64,000 nucleotides of DNA, from assembly GCF_027925305.1 (NCBI RefSeq), contig NZ_BSDR01000001.1, positions 1,639,001-1,703,000 of the forward strand, read 5' to 3'. Of this stretch, positions 6,934-15,463 are shown one piece after another. Made by a program: the position numbers and the translations under genes. This DNA is from Desulforhabdus amnigena (GTDB taxonomy: Bacteria; Desulfobacterota; Syntrophobacteria; Syntrophobacterales; Syntrophobacteraceae). The notes under the pieces are model-generated. The model saw only the letters and a list, made by a program, of their open reading frames with translations, had not been told where the DNA came from and did no database searches. Within the stretch, counting starts at the first letter, position 1. Each line of letters opens with the position of its first letter.

Positions 6934-9900
6934 TTAATATACTCTGAGTGTCCCGTAACGAGTAAGCTGCCCTGATGCAGTAGGCCAGAATTTCCACCAA
7001 GGCTTGAAGTTATCAGGGACCTTGTCCGTGTGCTGAGTGTTCTTGATTAAGTTATTGACTTTTTTCCATCCTTCCCAATCCTTAGCTGCAATGCAGCCAA
7101 TTGTTCTGCCAGGATGATGTAATCTGAAGTGGCTCCTACCAGTAGCATCGTCGACATCGTCATACGGGCTGACATCCTCCTTATCGAGTCGATAAAAGTC
7201 TAAACGGCCCTGCCGTTCAAGAATGTTATACGTTCCGTAAGGAATTGGATCACCAAAAGGTTTCCCACCAGACTCAGCTAGTATGGTCACACTGTTGCCC
7301 TTGTCCAAATCGGTAATGGATAGCTGACCAGTAGATCTGTCGTAGCTGCCCAGAACAAAGAGGCCGAGTGGATCAACCGCGTTAATTGGATCATTTTGGG
7401 CATACACATATGGGTTTATCCCCCCCGCCAATCCAATCGGATCCGGCGTCAGATATCTCCCCAATTTGGGATCGTAGTATCGGTTCCAGTTATAATGCAG
7501 CCCGGTTTCTTCATCGTAATACTGGCCGGGAAATCGCAGGTTCATGGGGAGTGTTTTGCCCTTTGGGGCCGAATGCCGATCTTCCACTCCTTCACCGAAG
7601 GGCTTGTATGCCGCGTCCCAGACCAGGTTCCCCCTCTCATCGGTTGCCTTGATGGGAGTGCCCAGGTGATCCGTGTGCACATAGAGCGCTTTTCCCTTCT
7701 CCATGACCGCAAGCAACGTGCTGTTCACGTAAATGTATTCGCGTAGCGTCCTGCCGTTTTTTGCATTCGTCTCCGCCATCAGGCGGCCTTCAAGATCATA
7801 GTGATAATGGGTGGAACCCTTGATCGTTCGCAGGCCGAAACCGTTGTAGACATAGCGGCCGGTCACTTTTCGGTTTTCCGATGCTTCGATCAGCCGGTTG
7901 TTCTCCCCGTAGGTGAAGGTCCTGTTCCCCATGGAAACGATATTGCCGTTGGCGTCGTGAGAAATGTTCAAGGGATTGGCTCCGGTGATGGAGCTCAGGC
8001 GGTTGGTCCCCGGGGTGTAGAGGTAGGCATCGGTATTTTCCCCTTCACGTTCTGTCATCCGGTTGCCCACCCTGTCATAAGCATAGCCGATGGGGCCGTA
8101 GGCCCCCTCGGTATAGGCCAGCCGCTTGAGCCCGTCGTAGCTGAAGGTCTGACTTCCACCGGGTTCCATGTGGTCGGTGATCGATTGAATGCTGCCGGCG
8201 CCGTCGTAATCGTAAGAAAAATCCAGCGTGCCGACCATATTCATCTTTCTGAGCCGGTAGCGCAGGTCGTAGTTCAATGAAAAATCGAGGCCGTTGCCAT
8301 AGGTAAGGGCCGTCATCGGGCCAAAGGGGCGGTAGGAGATGTTGTCGGCCAGTACGTTCATTTCCCGGTCCCGGCTGGTGACCATCCTCACCCTTCCCGC
8401 TTCGTCCAGATCGTAGTCGATTGTTCTGCCGCCCGGGTAGGTGAGTCCGGTGATCAGCCCCGATCCGTCGTAGCGGTATTCGGTAGTGTAAGTGACATTG
8501 CCTATGGTTTTTTCTTCGCGAATAAGATTGCCGAGGGAATCGTAGCCGAACGAATACGTTCCGCTCCCGTCCCGCATTCCCGTCATCCGTCCCCTGCCGT
8601 TCGATCCCTCGTCGTACGAATAGATCACATCGGGATCGTTGGGATAGTCGATTTTGGTGAGCCGGTCGAGAGCATCATACTCGTAGCGAACCGTGACCCC
8701 TTTGGCGTCCGTTTTTGAAACCATGTTTCCCGCCTCGTCGTAGCGATAGACGGTTTTTCCCGTGTCCGGTGAGACGGCGGTCAGCAGGTCCCTGAAATCA
8801 TCGTGATCATAGGTGGTGACATGGCCTTCCGCGTCGGTGACGCCGATGAGATTGTCATGAAGGTCGTAGTGGTATTGAGTAATGGCCGCGCCTTCGTTGA
8901 AATACTCCACGGACTTCAAAAGCCGATCGAGGCCGTCGTATTCGTAACGGGTTTCCCGCCCGTTTTCATCCGTGAGAGCTGTCGGATTTCCATTGGGATC
9001 GTAAATGAAATGCCGGAAGGTTCCGTCCGGATGCCGCAGCCGCTCCAGCCGGTTCCGCCGGTCGTATTCCATGGAGACTTTCCTGACCACAACCCCGCCG
9101 GGATCCAAAATCTCCTCCCCGACCCGGTTGCCTTCGGCATCCAACGTGAAGCGGATTCGATTTCCCAGGGGATCTTCAATTTCCTTCAGCCGGTGTGCCC
9201 CCTCATAGCGAAAAAGAAGAGTACGGCCTTCGGAGTCCCGGCTTCGGATCAGTTGCCCCACCCCATCATAGGAGTAGTGATAAGTCCGGCCGTCGATTTC
9301 TCTCGATTCGAGCCTGCCCCCGGGGGAATAAGAGTACGAGGATACGACTCCGTTTGGGTCCCTCAGCTTCAAAAGATGGCCGCAAGGGTCATAATCGAGA
9401 AACTCGGTGATCCCAGAGGGGGTTATGATCTCATGCAGCCTTCCCCTCTTGCTGCCGTAAGAGGCTTCATTGGGATAATAGGTCAGCCGGGTGATGTCCT
9501 CGACGTCGGTTCTCGGGCCGTCTATCGTGGTGATCTGTCCTCTTTCGTTGTATTCAAAAGTGCTTGTCCTGACCTGCAGCCGGCCGTTCGCATAGCCCTT
9601 CTCAGTCTTTTGGATCACGTTGCCCGCATCGTCGTAACGAAATTCCGTGACTTTGTTCTTGCCGGGAGTATCCACTCCGCTGACAGTGACCGTCAGGGGT
9701 TTTCGAAAAACACCGTGATATGTGTAGCTGGTGGTCCGCTCGACTTCACTATCCTTTGCCTCCGTTTCGGAGAGGATGTTGCCCGACTCATCGTAAGTAT
9801 AGGTGGTGTGATGCCCGCCCGCATCGCTCACGCCGACAAGCTTATGATCTTCCCCATATTGAAAGATTCCGTAAGGGCCGCAGGTGGAACAGCGCCCTCC

Positions 9901-11466
9901 ATTTTCCGAAGCTTCTTCAATGCGGGTTATATAGGCCATGCCGTCTGCGGTTTCCCGGGTGTACACGGATTTTTTGCCCAGAGCGTTCGTAACGAGGATC
10001 TTATCGCCGCCGGAGTAGTCCACATCGATGTGATTTGCCCTGCCCGGTGAGTCCACCCAAATGGCCCGGTCTTCATTGTCGTACCCGAAGGTAAGCCAGC
10101 GGCTGCCATTTTCATCCACGACTCCGGTGAGGTTGTGGCTGTCGTGTGTATCTTCATATAAATACCGTCTCACAGAGGGATTGCCCCCTGAAGGATAGCT
10201 CACGGAAATGAGATTGGGATTCGGGTCGAGAGGATCATCGTAAGTGTAGAGGTATTCTCCGCCTCCGGGGTCGGTTACTTTCCTGATTCGCACGCCGTCA
10301 TATTCGAAACGGATAGATCTGCCGAAGTCGTCCGTGACCGAAGCGAGCCTGCCCGCCTCGAATTGCATGGTGAGCTTATTGCCGGGGGCGTCTCTGATTT
10401 CTAGAAGTTTCCCGTCCAGGCCGAATGTGTAGGTGATCTGTTCGATGGTATGGAACCGAAAGAGGCCGTCCTCCCTGGTGAGGGTATTGTGAACCCCTTT
10501 TGGAGGTGTAAACGTCCCGTCTGCTTCTTCATGGAAATAGATGATCCCCCCGCCTTCCCGCCTCACTCCAACGGGATTGCCGGGAATTATCGACATGTTG
10601 AAATTGTGTGTCCAGCCGTGCCCGAGGGGGCCGCAATAGCCGGTCCGGCTGTTGTAGGTGCGTTGGAAGGTGAGATTCAGCCGGGAATGGATTCCCACGG
10701 CGACGGATGCGAAATCCGTTTCTTCCGAATAGACATTGCCTGTGGCGATATCGATGGGTTCCCCGGCGTTGTTCTGACCGCGGGGAGGCCCGTCTCCCTT
10801 CTGAGGGCCGGGGCCGATGTTCTCGTCCTGCCTACAATCCGACTCGTCTATGGCCTGATCGCAGTCGTTGTCGCGCCCGTCGCATATTTCCGGAGCTCCG
10901 GGGTAAGTGTGCGGATCGTTGTCATCGCAGTCCTCGCAGGGCGTTCTGCAGGAACCGGGTGCATAATGGCCGTCCCCGTCCGCATCCTCGCTCAGGCCTT
11001 CATCCGGTTCCTCGTTGCAATTATTGTCTCTGCCATCGCAGATTTCTTGTGCTCCGGGATGAACTCCGGGGTTTTCATCGTCGCAGTCGTTACCTTGTGG
11101 ACAGTCATCAGTCTTCTCATCATATCCGTCACCGTCTCTATCCTGGCAGGCATCCACGACGGTGATCCTCGTTCTGTCGCTGCATCTGAATTCGGAAGGT
11201 TCTTTTTTGTAGGTGGCCGTGACCCAGAATATTCCTTCCTGGAGCCCAGTGAAGGAGGCGGTGCATCCCGCGCCGTTGAGTCCCGGGGTTTGCGACCACG
11301 AGCACTCTCCCCCCGCAGGGGATGCGGCCGCCTCCAGCAGTATGGTTTCTCCCACGGGAACCGTCTTGGAACCCAAGATATCTACGGTACAGTCCCCCCA
11401 ACCAAAGAGGGTATTCGGATGAATCAAAAGGATCAAAGCAAGGCTCAGAAAAATGTTTTTTTTCAT
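6934..11466 (-). CDS. Secreted Rhs/YD-repeat protein with MopE-like metal-binding stalk and L,D-transpeptidase-like toxin domain
   Basis: 1510 residues. Order: Sec signal peptide (1-22, ends near TLFGWG); Ig-like Cys region (about 25-100); Asp/Cys-rich MopE-type metal-binding repeats (about 105-215: DGDGYDEKTDDC, DNNCNEEPDEG, DGRDNDCDQAIDE); Rhs/YD repeat shell (about 230-1340); the RHS core motif LGRYLTPDPIGLAGGINPYVYAQ and DPLGLF ending at about 1370; then a 140-residue variable C-terminus. That tail has the IPYGTY segment and an HHPGRTIGCIA motif (His 1450/1451, Cys 1458), like the DUF2778/Tlde1 L,D-transpeptidase-type toxins that attack peptidoglycan. It overlaps the TPR gene by 4 bases (ATGA). 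No type VI secretion gene is in view, and the signal peptide implies Sec export. Rhs identity is certain; the toxin activity is inferred from motifs. Confidence 0.9.
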   Translation of the reverse strand: MKKNIFLSLALILLIHPNTLFGWGDCTVDILGSKTVPVGETILLEAAASPAGGECSWSQTPGLNGAGCTASFTGLQEGIFWVTATYKKEPSEFRCSDRTRITVVDACQDRDGDGYDEKTDDCPQGNDCDDENPGVHPGAQEICDGRDNNCNEEPDEGLSEDADGDGHYAPGSCRTPCEDCDDNDPHTYPGAPEICDGRDNDCDQAIDESDCRQDENIGPGPQKGDGPPRGQNNAGEPIDIATGNVYSEETDFASVAVGIHSRLNLTFQRTYNSRTGYCGPLGHGWTHNFNMSIIPGNPVGVRREGGGIIYFHEEADGTFTPPKGVHNTLTREDGLFRFHTIEQITYTFGLDGKLLEIRDAPGNKLTMQFEAGRLASVTDDFGRSIRFEYDGVRIRKVTDPGGGEYLYTYDDPLDPNPNLISVSYPSGGNPSVRRYLYEDTHDSHNLTGVVDENGSRWLTFGYDNEDRAIWVDSPGRANHIDVDYSGGDKILVTNALGKKSVYTRETADGMAYITRIEEASENGGRCSTCGPYGIFQYGEDHKLVGVSDAGGHHTTYTYDESGNILSETEAKDSEVERTTSYTYHGVFRKPLTVTVSGVDTPGKNKVTEFRYDDAGNVIQKTEKGYANGRLQVRTSTFEYNERGQITTIDGPRTDVEDITRLTYYPNEASYGSKRGRLHEIITPSGITEFLDYDPCGHLLKLRDPNGVVSSYSYSPGGRLESREIDGRTYHYSYDGVGQLIRSRDSEGRTLLFRYEGAHRLKEIEDPLGNRIRFTLDAEGNRVGEEILDPGGVVVRKVSMEYDRRNRLERLRHPDGTFRHFIYDPNGNPTALTDENGRETRYEYDGLDRLLKSVEYFNEGAAITQYHYDLHDNLIGVTDAEGHVTTYDHDDFRDLLTAVSPDTGKTVYRYDEAGNMVSKTDAKGVTVRYEYDALDRLTKIDYPNDPDVIYSYDEGSNGRGRMTGMRDGSGTYSFGYDSLGNLIREEKTIGNVTYTTEYRYDGSGLITGLTYPGGRTIDYDLDEAGRVRMVTSRDREMNVLADNISYRPFGPMTALTYGNGLDFSLNYDLRYRLRKMNMVGTLDFSYDYDGAGSIQSITDHMEPGGSQTFSYDGLKRLAYTEGAYGPIGYAYDRVGNRMTEREGENTDAYLYTPGTNRLSSITGANPLNISHDANGNIVSMGNRTFTYGENNRLIEASENRKVTGRYVYNGFGLRTIKGSTHYHYDLEGRLMAETNAKNGRTLREYIYVNSTLLAVMEKGKALYVHTDHLGTPIKATDERGNLVWDAAYKPFGEGVEDRHSAPKGKTLPMNLRFPGQYYDEETGLHYNWNRYYDPKLGRYLTPDPIGLAGGINPYVYAQNDPINAVDPLGLFVLGSYDRSTGQLSITDLDKGNSVTILAESGGKPFGDPIPYGTYNILERQGRLDFYRLDKEDVSPYDDVDDATGRSHFRLHHPGRTIGCIAAKDWEGWKKVNNLIKNTQHTDKVPDNFKPWWKFWPTASGQLTRYGTLRVY

Positions 11467-12845
11467 CTGGGATCGGCCAGTCTTTTTTCCGTCGCCTCTT
11501 TCCAGAATTGAGATTGCACCTTTGCAAAGACTTCACTCGCCTTTTTCATATTTCCCATCTTTTCATATACCAGGCTGAGTTCAGAGAGGGCGTAATCCGT
11601 GTCCTTGTTTTTCGGGTAGAGTCGCAGGAAATTTTCAAGCATTACCGCAGCATCATGATACTGCTCATTTTCCTTGTAGATCTTGGCAAGCCAGAGATAC
11701 GCCTGCGATTTCATGTATCTCATGCTCTTGCCTGCGTCGCTTTCGTCACCCTGTTCATTGAAATCGTTGAGCATTGCCTGTGCAGCATTCTCTGCGATTG
11801 TGTACTGCTCGAGTTCATGAGCCGTCCTGGTGATTTCGAGGTAGGCCTTGAGGGCTTCCTCTGATTGGGGCTGGTTGTCTATGACCTGCATCGCAGCGGC
11901 ATGCCCCGTATGGAACACGGCTTCGGCCATCTGATCCATTCCCTTGAATTTCAGATCTCTGGCGAGATCCAGTTGACTGCGGTAATCGGAAACGCCGTTC
12001 ACCCAGTCGGCGGCCTGTTTCATGAATTCCTTGGACAGCGTTTTGTCTTTCTGCGAAACATAACAGTCCACTATCCTCTGGCAGGCCTTTTGAACAAAGT
12101 AGGTGTTTTTCGGATATCTCTTAATATACATCCCATAGTAGTTGATAGCCCCGGAGTAATCCCTGGCCCTCTGAGCCTCTTTTGCCAGAACGAAAAGAGC
12201 GCGTTGGGAGGAAGTCGAATCTGGGTGATCCTGCACGATGCCTTTGAGGATCTTGAAAGATTCCTCTCTGTCGCCGTATTTGAGGTGGAGCATGGCGTAT
12301 CTGTAGATATCCCTGTCGTCAAAATCGCTTACGGGCAGGCAGGCCATGCGGCTGAGAAGATCTGTTGCGGCGCTGGGGTTCTTTTTGTCCGTGTAGTATT
12401 TCAGGAGGCGGCCGTACGTTCTCAGTACGGCCTTGGTTTGAAGGGACGAGTAGGGAGCATCGATGATTTTCCATTGGATTTTGAGCGCTTCACCGGTTTC
12501 CCCATACCTGGAATAGATGAGGGAGAGCTTTTCCTGGTCTTTCAATTCAAGAGATTCTTCCCGACAATTTGCCCTCAAATGGGTCAGCACCTCTTTTATC
12601 TTCGGAGCTTCCTTTCTCATTGCGTGGATCTTGAGCATCCGGTCATAAACCTTCAAAACGGATTTTGTCTGGTTTGGATCATTGGAAGACCTTTTCAACA
12701 TTTCTCCGTAGATCTGCAGGGCCCGGTCAAAATCACCGGATTTTTCAGCCTGTCGGGCTTCATCTAATGGATGCGCTTGAGCAGAGGAAAAGCCTGAAAA
12801 AATGAGAACAAACAGGATAAAAAACAAAGTGATTTTCACCTGCAT
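11463..12845 (-). CDS. Secreted tetratricopeptide-repeat protein
   Basis: 460 residues: signal peptide (cleavage near SSAQA-HPLDEA), then TPR-like helical pairs across the length (ARQAEKSGDFDRALQIYGEML, YSGAINYYGMYIKRYPKN, YHDAAVMLENFLRLYPKN, DYALSELSLVYEKMGNMKKASEV). Such proteins are periplasmic or outer-membrane scaffolds. The ATG at 12845 shares one base with the TGA of the upstream nucleosidase gene and lies 6 bases after AAGGAG; a GTG at 12848 is the alternative. Its end overlaps the rhs start by 4 bases. The coupling suggests a role in handling the Rhs protein or bridging it to the nucleosidase; this is inference. Confidence 0.8.
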   Translation of the reverse strand: MQVKITLFFILFVLIFSGFSSAQAHPLDEARQAEKSGDFDRALQIYGEMLKRSSNDPNQTKSVLKVYDRMLKIHAMRKEAPKIKEVLTHLRANCREESLELKDQEKLSLIYSRYGETGEALKIQWKIIDAPYSSLQTKAVLRTYGRLLKYYTDKKNPSAATDLLSRMACLPVSDFDDRDIYRYAMLHLKYGDREESFKILKGIVQDHPDSTSSQRALFVLAKEAQRARDYSGAINYYGMYIKRYPKNTYFVQKACQRIVDCYVSQKDKTLSKEFMKQAADWVNGVSDYRSQLDLARDLKFKGMDQMAEAVFHTGHAAAMQVIDNQPQSEEALKAYLEITRTAHELEQYTIAENAAQAMLNDFNEQGDESDAGKSMRYMKSQAYLWLAKIYKENEQYHDAAVMLENFLRLYPKNKDTDYALSELSLVYEKMGNMKKASEVFAKVQSQFWKEATEKRLADPR

Positions 12846-13603
12846 CACCGGCTCCTTCGGGGAAGGTTTGAATGCCCAAGGAATTCCTTTAAAACTTCAA
12901 CACTCTTGTAGTTTACACTTTGAGCCGACCGATCGAAGTGGTCCCGCGCATCGCTGCCGGCCTTGTCGGAAATGATCCTGATGAAGAGGCATGGAATGCC
13001 ATTTTGTATGCATACTTCTTGAATTGCGGCAGCGCCCATGTCCACTGCCGATGCACTGAATTTCTTTCTCAGCCAATCCCTCTTTTCCTTCGCTGCAACG
13101 AATCGATCGCCGGTCAAAATCGTACCGTAGGCGTATCCCCTGGAAGATGCCCAGCCCCCGGCTTCGGCTTCCGCAGGCTTTCCCAGTGTCGGTGGGAGTT
13201 CCCATACGTCCCCATAGGGCTTGGTGACTCCGAAATCATGCTGAAGGGTCCTTTCTGAGACGACCACGCTTCCAACTTCAAGGGATGGATCGATTGCGCC
13301 TGCAAAACCAATGGATACGATCCTATCCACATGGAACCGGCTCGCCAGAAGCTGCGCTGTGATGGCATTGTTCACCTTTCCCATGGGAGAGCGTACCAGG
13401 ACGACTCTCTTGCCCTCCATAATCCCCCTGTAGAAATCCCTTTCAGCCTCATGGAATCTTTGTTCTGTTTTCATGTGGCCCAGGGCTTCCTGCAGTTCTC
13501 CCTGAAGGGTGCAGATCAGGCCTATGTCCGCGGAGGCGAGGCGTGGCACCCATAAAGTTAAAATGATCGCGAAGATGACAGCGGAGGATCTCAAGCCGGC
13601 CAT
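12845..13603 (-). CDS. Exported MTA/SAH nucleosidase-like protein (PNP/UDP phosphorylase superfamily)
   Basis: 252 residues: a clear Sec signal peptide (1-25, ends ASA), then a nucleosidase fold that starts where cytosolic MTAN enzymes start (IGLICTLQGELQEAL). Superfamily landmarks are PMGKVNNAITAQLL, VSIGFAGAIDPSLEVGSVVVS, GTILTGDRFV and IRIISDKAGSDARDHF. Aligned by eye with E. coli MTAN, the Glu12 and Asp197 equivalents are present, but the ribose-binding Glu174 (VEME) is Gly here (VDMG), so specificity or activity may differ. Its start overlaps the reverse transcriptase stop by 13 bases. Export is unusual for this family. The natural substrate cannot be told. Confidence 0.8.
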   Translation of the reverse strand: MAGLRSSAVIFAIILTLWVPRLASADIGLICTLQGELQEALGHMKTEQRFHEAERDFYRGIMEGKRVVLVRSPMGKVNNAITAQLLASRFHVDRIVSIGFAGAIDPSLEVGSVVVSERTLQHDFGVTKPYGDVWELPPTLGKPAEAEAGGWASSRGYAYGTILTGDRFVAAKEKRDWLRKKFSASAVDMGAAAIQEVCIQNGIPCLFIRIISDKAGSDARDHFDRSAQSVNYKSVEVLKEFLGHSNLPRRSR

Positions 13604-14766
13604 GAAATCCGCTCGAAACCGCTGAGAAGTTTATTCCCTTTTTCCCTGTTCACCATTCTTACAAAACTTATCCTGCCCCGAAGCGAGTTCTTGAATCGAT
13701 CGAGTTCCGATACCCCCCATCTTTTCATCTGTTCCTGGATGTCTCCATTCAAGCAATTGTGAATAACGGCCCGGAGGCGTTTGTATTCGTCTCTTTGCGT
13801 ATTTATCTTCCTGTTCACAACTACGCCGGTCAGCTTTTGCCGTCCTCCCTTTCTGGCAATGGCCACCTTTTTCTCGTTCACCTCGAATCCTTCGTCTTCG
13901 ATGATGTGCCTGAAAAATGGAATCCATCTGTTGAAGGTCGGGTCATTGGAAGAAAAGGCGAGGTCGTCGGCATATCTCGAATAATGGAAATCCATCTTTT
14001 GGGCGAGGCCGGCAAACCTTCTATCCATTCTTGAACTCACGATATTCGACAGGTAAGGGCTCGTAGGTGCGCCCATGGGCAGTCGCCCTTTGTAGGTCGA
14101 TAGTTCCGTCAATGCCTCAGCCGTCCCTTCAGGGTAACCAAGGTCCAGATACACCCCTTTCACCCTGGCAAATGTTATGGAAGGGAAAAAATCCTTGATA
14201 TCCATTTTGATGATTATCTCTTGTCCCACATGGTTTTGGGCGTTGCTCACGATGGATCTTCCCCTTCGAAAACCATTTGCACAAGGGTGAACGAAGACCT
14301 TTTCAAGGATCTCGGTGAGTATCCCTTTTTGTATTGCCTTCAATTCGGCTTTGGGAGCGCAAATATGCCTTTTGCCGCCATGGCTTTTGGGTATGTAGAA
14401 CGAGTGGTAATAGCTTTCCTTGTTTTGAATGAGGCGGAGCAGGTTTTCCTTGTCGAGATCCAGGAACCGGGCCAGGTGCGCGATGTTGAATATGAAGGGA
14501 AGGTTCCGATCTAGCATCATTTCCGCGTAGGAAACCAGGAAGGAGAGGCTTCTCGGATCGATATGCCGATTTTGGGAGATGAATTTCCTGATGGCGGCCT
14601 TGTTTGTCGAAAGGGTGAGACTGTCGCTGTAAAATTCTATCTCTTTTGAGCGCTTGAGACACAACCGGGTGTAAGCGCCAAGGAGGTCGATCAGTTCAGG
14701 GGCAGTGCCGGCCCGTTGGTTGATCTCGACCAGGTTTGAAACGAATTCTTCATGGGAACATTCCAC
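13591..14766 (-). CDS. Retron-type reverse transcriptase
   Basis: 391 residues. Palm motifs are ordered: MDIKDFFPSI (188-197), LPMGAPTSPYLSN (about 229-241), catalytic YADD (265-268), and LTG (312-314) where retron enzymes carry VTG. NAQNH at 175-179 matches the retron NAxxH motif of region X. There is no maturase or HNH domain (against a group II intron) and no SQ-type motif 4 (against a diversity-generating retroelement). The GTG start at 14766 follows GGAGG by 7 bases. A structured RNA with retron architecture lies immediately upstream (14793-15034). It would convert part of that RNA into msDNA. The gene leads an overlapping series with nucleosidase, TPR and Rhs genes. Confidence 0.92.
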   Translation of the reverse strand: MECSHEEFVSNLVEINQRAGTAPELIDLLGAYTRLCLKRSKEIEFYSDSLTLSTNKAAIRKFISQNRHIDPRSLSFLVSYAEMMLDRNLPFIFNIAHLARFLDLDKENLLRLIQNKESYYHSFYIPKSHGGKRHICAPKAELKAIQKGILTEILEKVFVHPCANGFRRGRSIVSNAQNHVGQEIIIKMDIKDFFPSITFARVKGVYLDLGYPEGTAEALTELSTYKGRLPMGAPTSPYLSNIVSSRMDRRFAGLAQKMDFHYSRYADDLAFSSNDPTFNRWIPFFRHIIEDEGFEVNEKKVAIARKGGRQKLTGVVVNRKINTQRDEYKRLRAVIHNCLNGDIQEQMKRWGVSELDRFKNSLRGRISFVRMVNREKGNKLLSGFERISWPA

Positions 14767-14792
14767 TGCCCGGCCTCCAATTCTTATAGTAT

Positions 14793-15034
14793 GTCATTGT
14801 TTTTAAAATGGATGAGATCGGTTTCTGTTTGAGGCTTTCCCGAATAAAACCCGGAACCCAGGAACGCTTTTCACGGGGATGCCGTTTCCGATGACTCGAC
14901 AAGGTCACATTTGGCATAATGGATTTTGCTTGAAGACCGTTCCCTGAACGTTTGATGATCATTGACGTGCAAAATCAGCGGATTGGCCTGAAATGCGACG
15001 CGGTCGGTATTTTCAGCTTTTTACGAACAATGAC
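14793..15034 (-). ncRNA. Predicted retron msr-msd RNA
   Basis: On the minus strand a1, GTCATTGTTCGTAAAA (15034-15019), pairs with a2, TTTTAAAAACAATGAC (14808-14793): 9 bp, a 2-base internal loop, then 5 bp. AGC (15018-15016) follows a1 at once, as in known retrons where its G is the branching residue. Downstream are candidate msr hairpins (CGAC-CGC-GTCG near 15006-14996, CGTTC-AGG-GAACG near 14950-14938) and a longer msd-like stem (ATGCC...GGCAT with GTGAC...GTCAT). a2 ends 26 bases before the reverse transcriptase start. No clear promoter was found upstream. The limits are predicted from pairing only. Confidence 0.7.
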
Positions 15035-15096
15035 TCTTCGCTCCAGCTTCAGTGGGAGGAGAGGTCCAGGGATCCTTCTTACCGGAATCACCCGTT

Positions 15097-15159
15097 GCCG
15101 ACCGCGATCACGCGGTCGGCCTGATTGTTTCAAATTGCGCGGATAGCGTAACACTATCC
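15097..15159. other. Two strong hairpins between the retron RNA and the upstream gene
   Basis: A perfect 10-bp stem with an ATCA loop (GCCGACCGCG / CGCGGTCGGC, 15097-15120) and a 6-bp stem (GGATAG / CTATCC, 15141-15159). There is no T-run, so neither is a classic intrinsic terminator. The strand CGCGGTCGG recurs at 15000-15008 inside the predicted msr, so an alternative pairing with the retron RNA is possible. Otherwise 15035-15187 holds no gene. Confidence 0.55.
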
Positions 15160-15187
15160 CAGCCTGAGGCTGTCTAAGAAGGATGCC

Positions 15188-15463
15188 CTAGAAAATGAGG
15201 CTCTCCAAAGCCAAAAAAGGTTTATCCGTTTTGATCGTAAACTCGGGATTGGGAAACGGTATTTGAAGACAGCGAAATCCCTCTGTACAGTCGCGGCAAC
15301 CCATCTCCTCCGTCATTCCGTATCCACAGCTGGAACATCCAGCCGGAAGAAGGCTCAGCGATTTGCACCTCGGGCAGGTCGAACTTCCACTGGACGGCAT
15401 GACGGGAAGCAGCACGCCTGCAATGACAGCCCCGGAAACCTTTATGAAAGTTCTTCGTCTCAA
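15188..15463 (-). CDS. Small protein with twin-arginine-like leader and Cys-pair zinc ribbon
   Basis: 91 residues starting with TTG. The N-terminus MRRRTFIKVSGAVIAGVLLP looks like a Tat or lipoprotein-like export leader. The mature part has CPRC, CSSC and CRDC pairs, fit for one or two metal sites, and a hydrophilic tail. No family is recognised. The ribosome-binding site is weak and the start is uncertain. It stands just upstream of the retron RNA, in the same direction, and could be part of the accessory cassette. Confidence 0.45.
   Translation of the reverse strand: MRRRTFIKVSGAVIAGVLLPVMPSSGSSTCPRCKSLSLLPAGCSSCGYGMTEEMGCRDCTEGFRCLQIPFPNPEFTIKTDKPFLALESLIF

Noticed and set aside
13591-14766. 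Reverse transcriptase as part of a diversity-generating retroelement or a group II intron
   Set aside because: Motif 4 reads GAPTSP rather than the SQ type, no template/variable repeat pair was seen, and there is no maturase, HNH domain or intron RNA. NAxxH, an LTG motif and the upstream a1/a2 RNA fit a retron.
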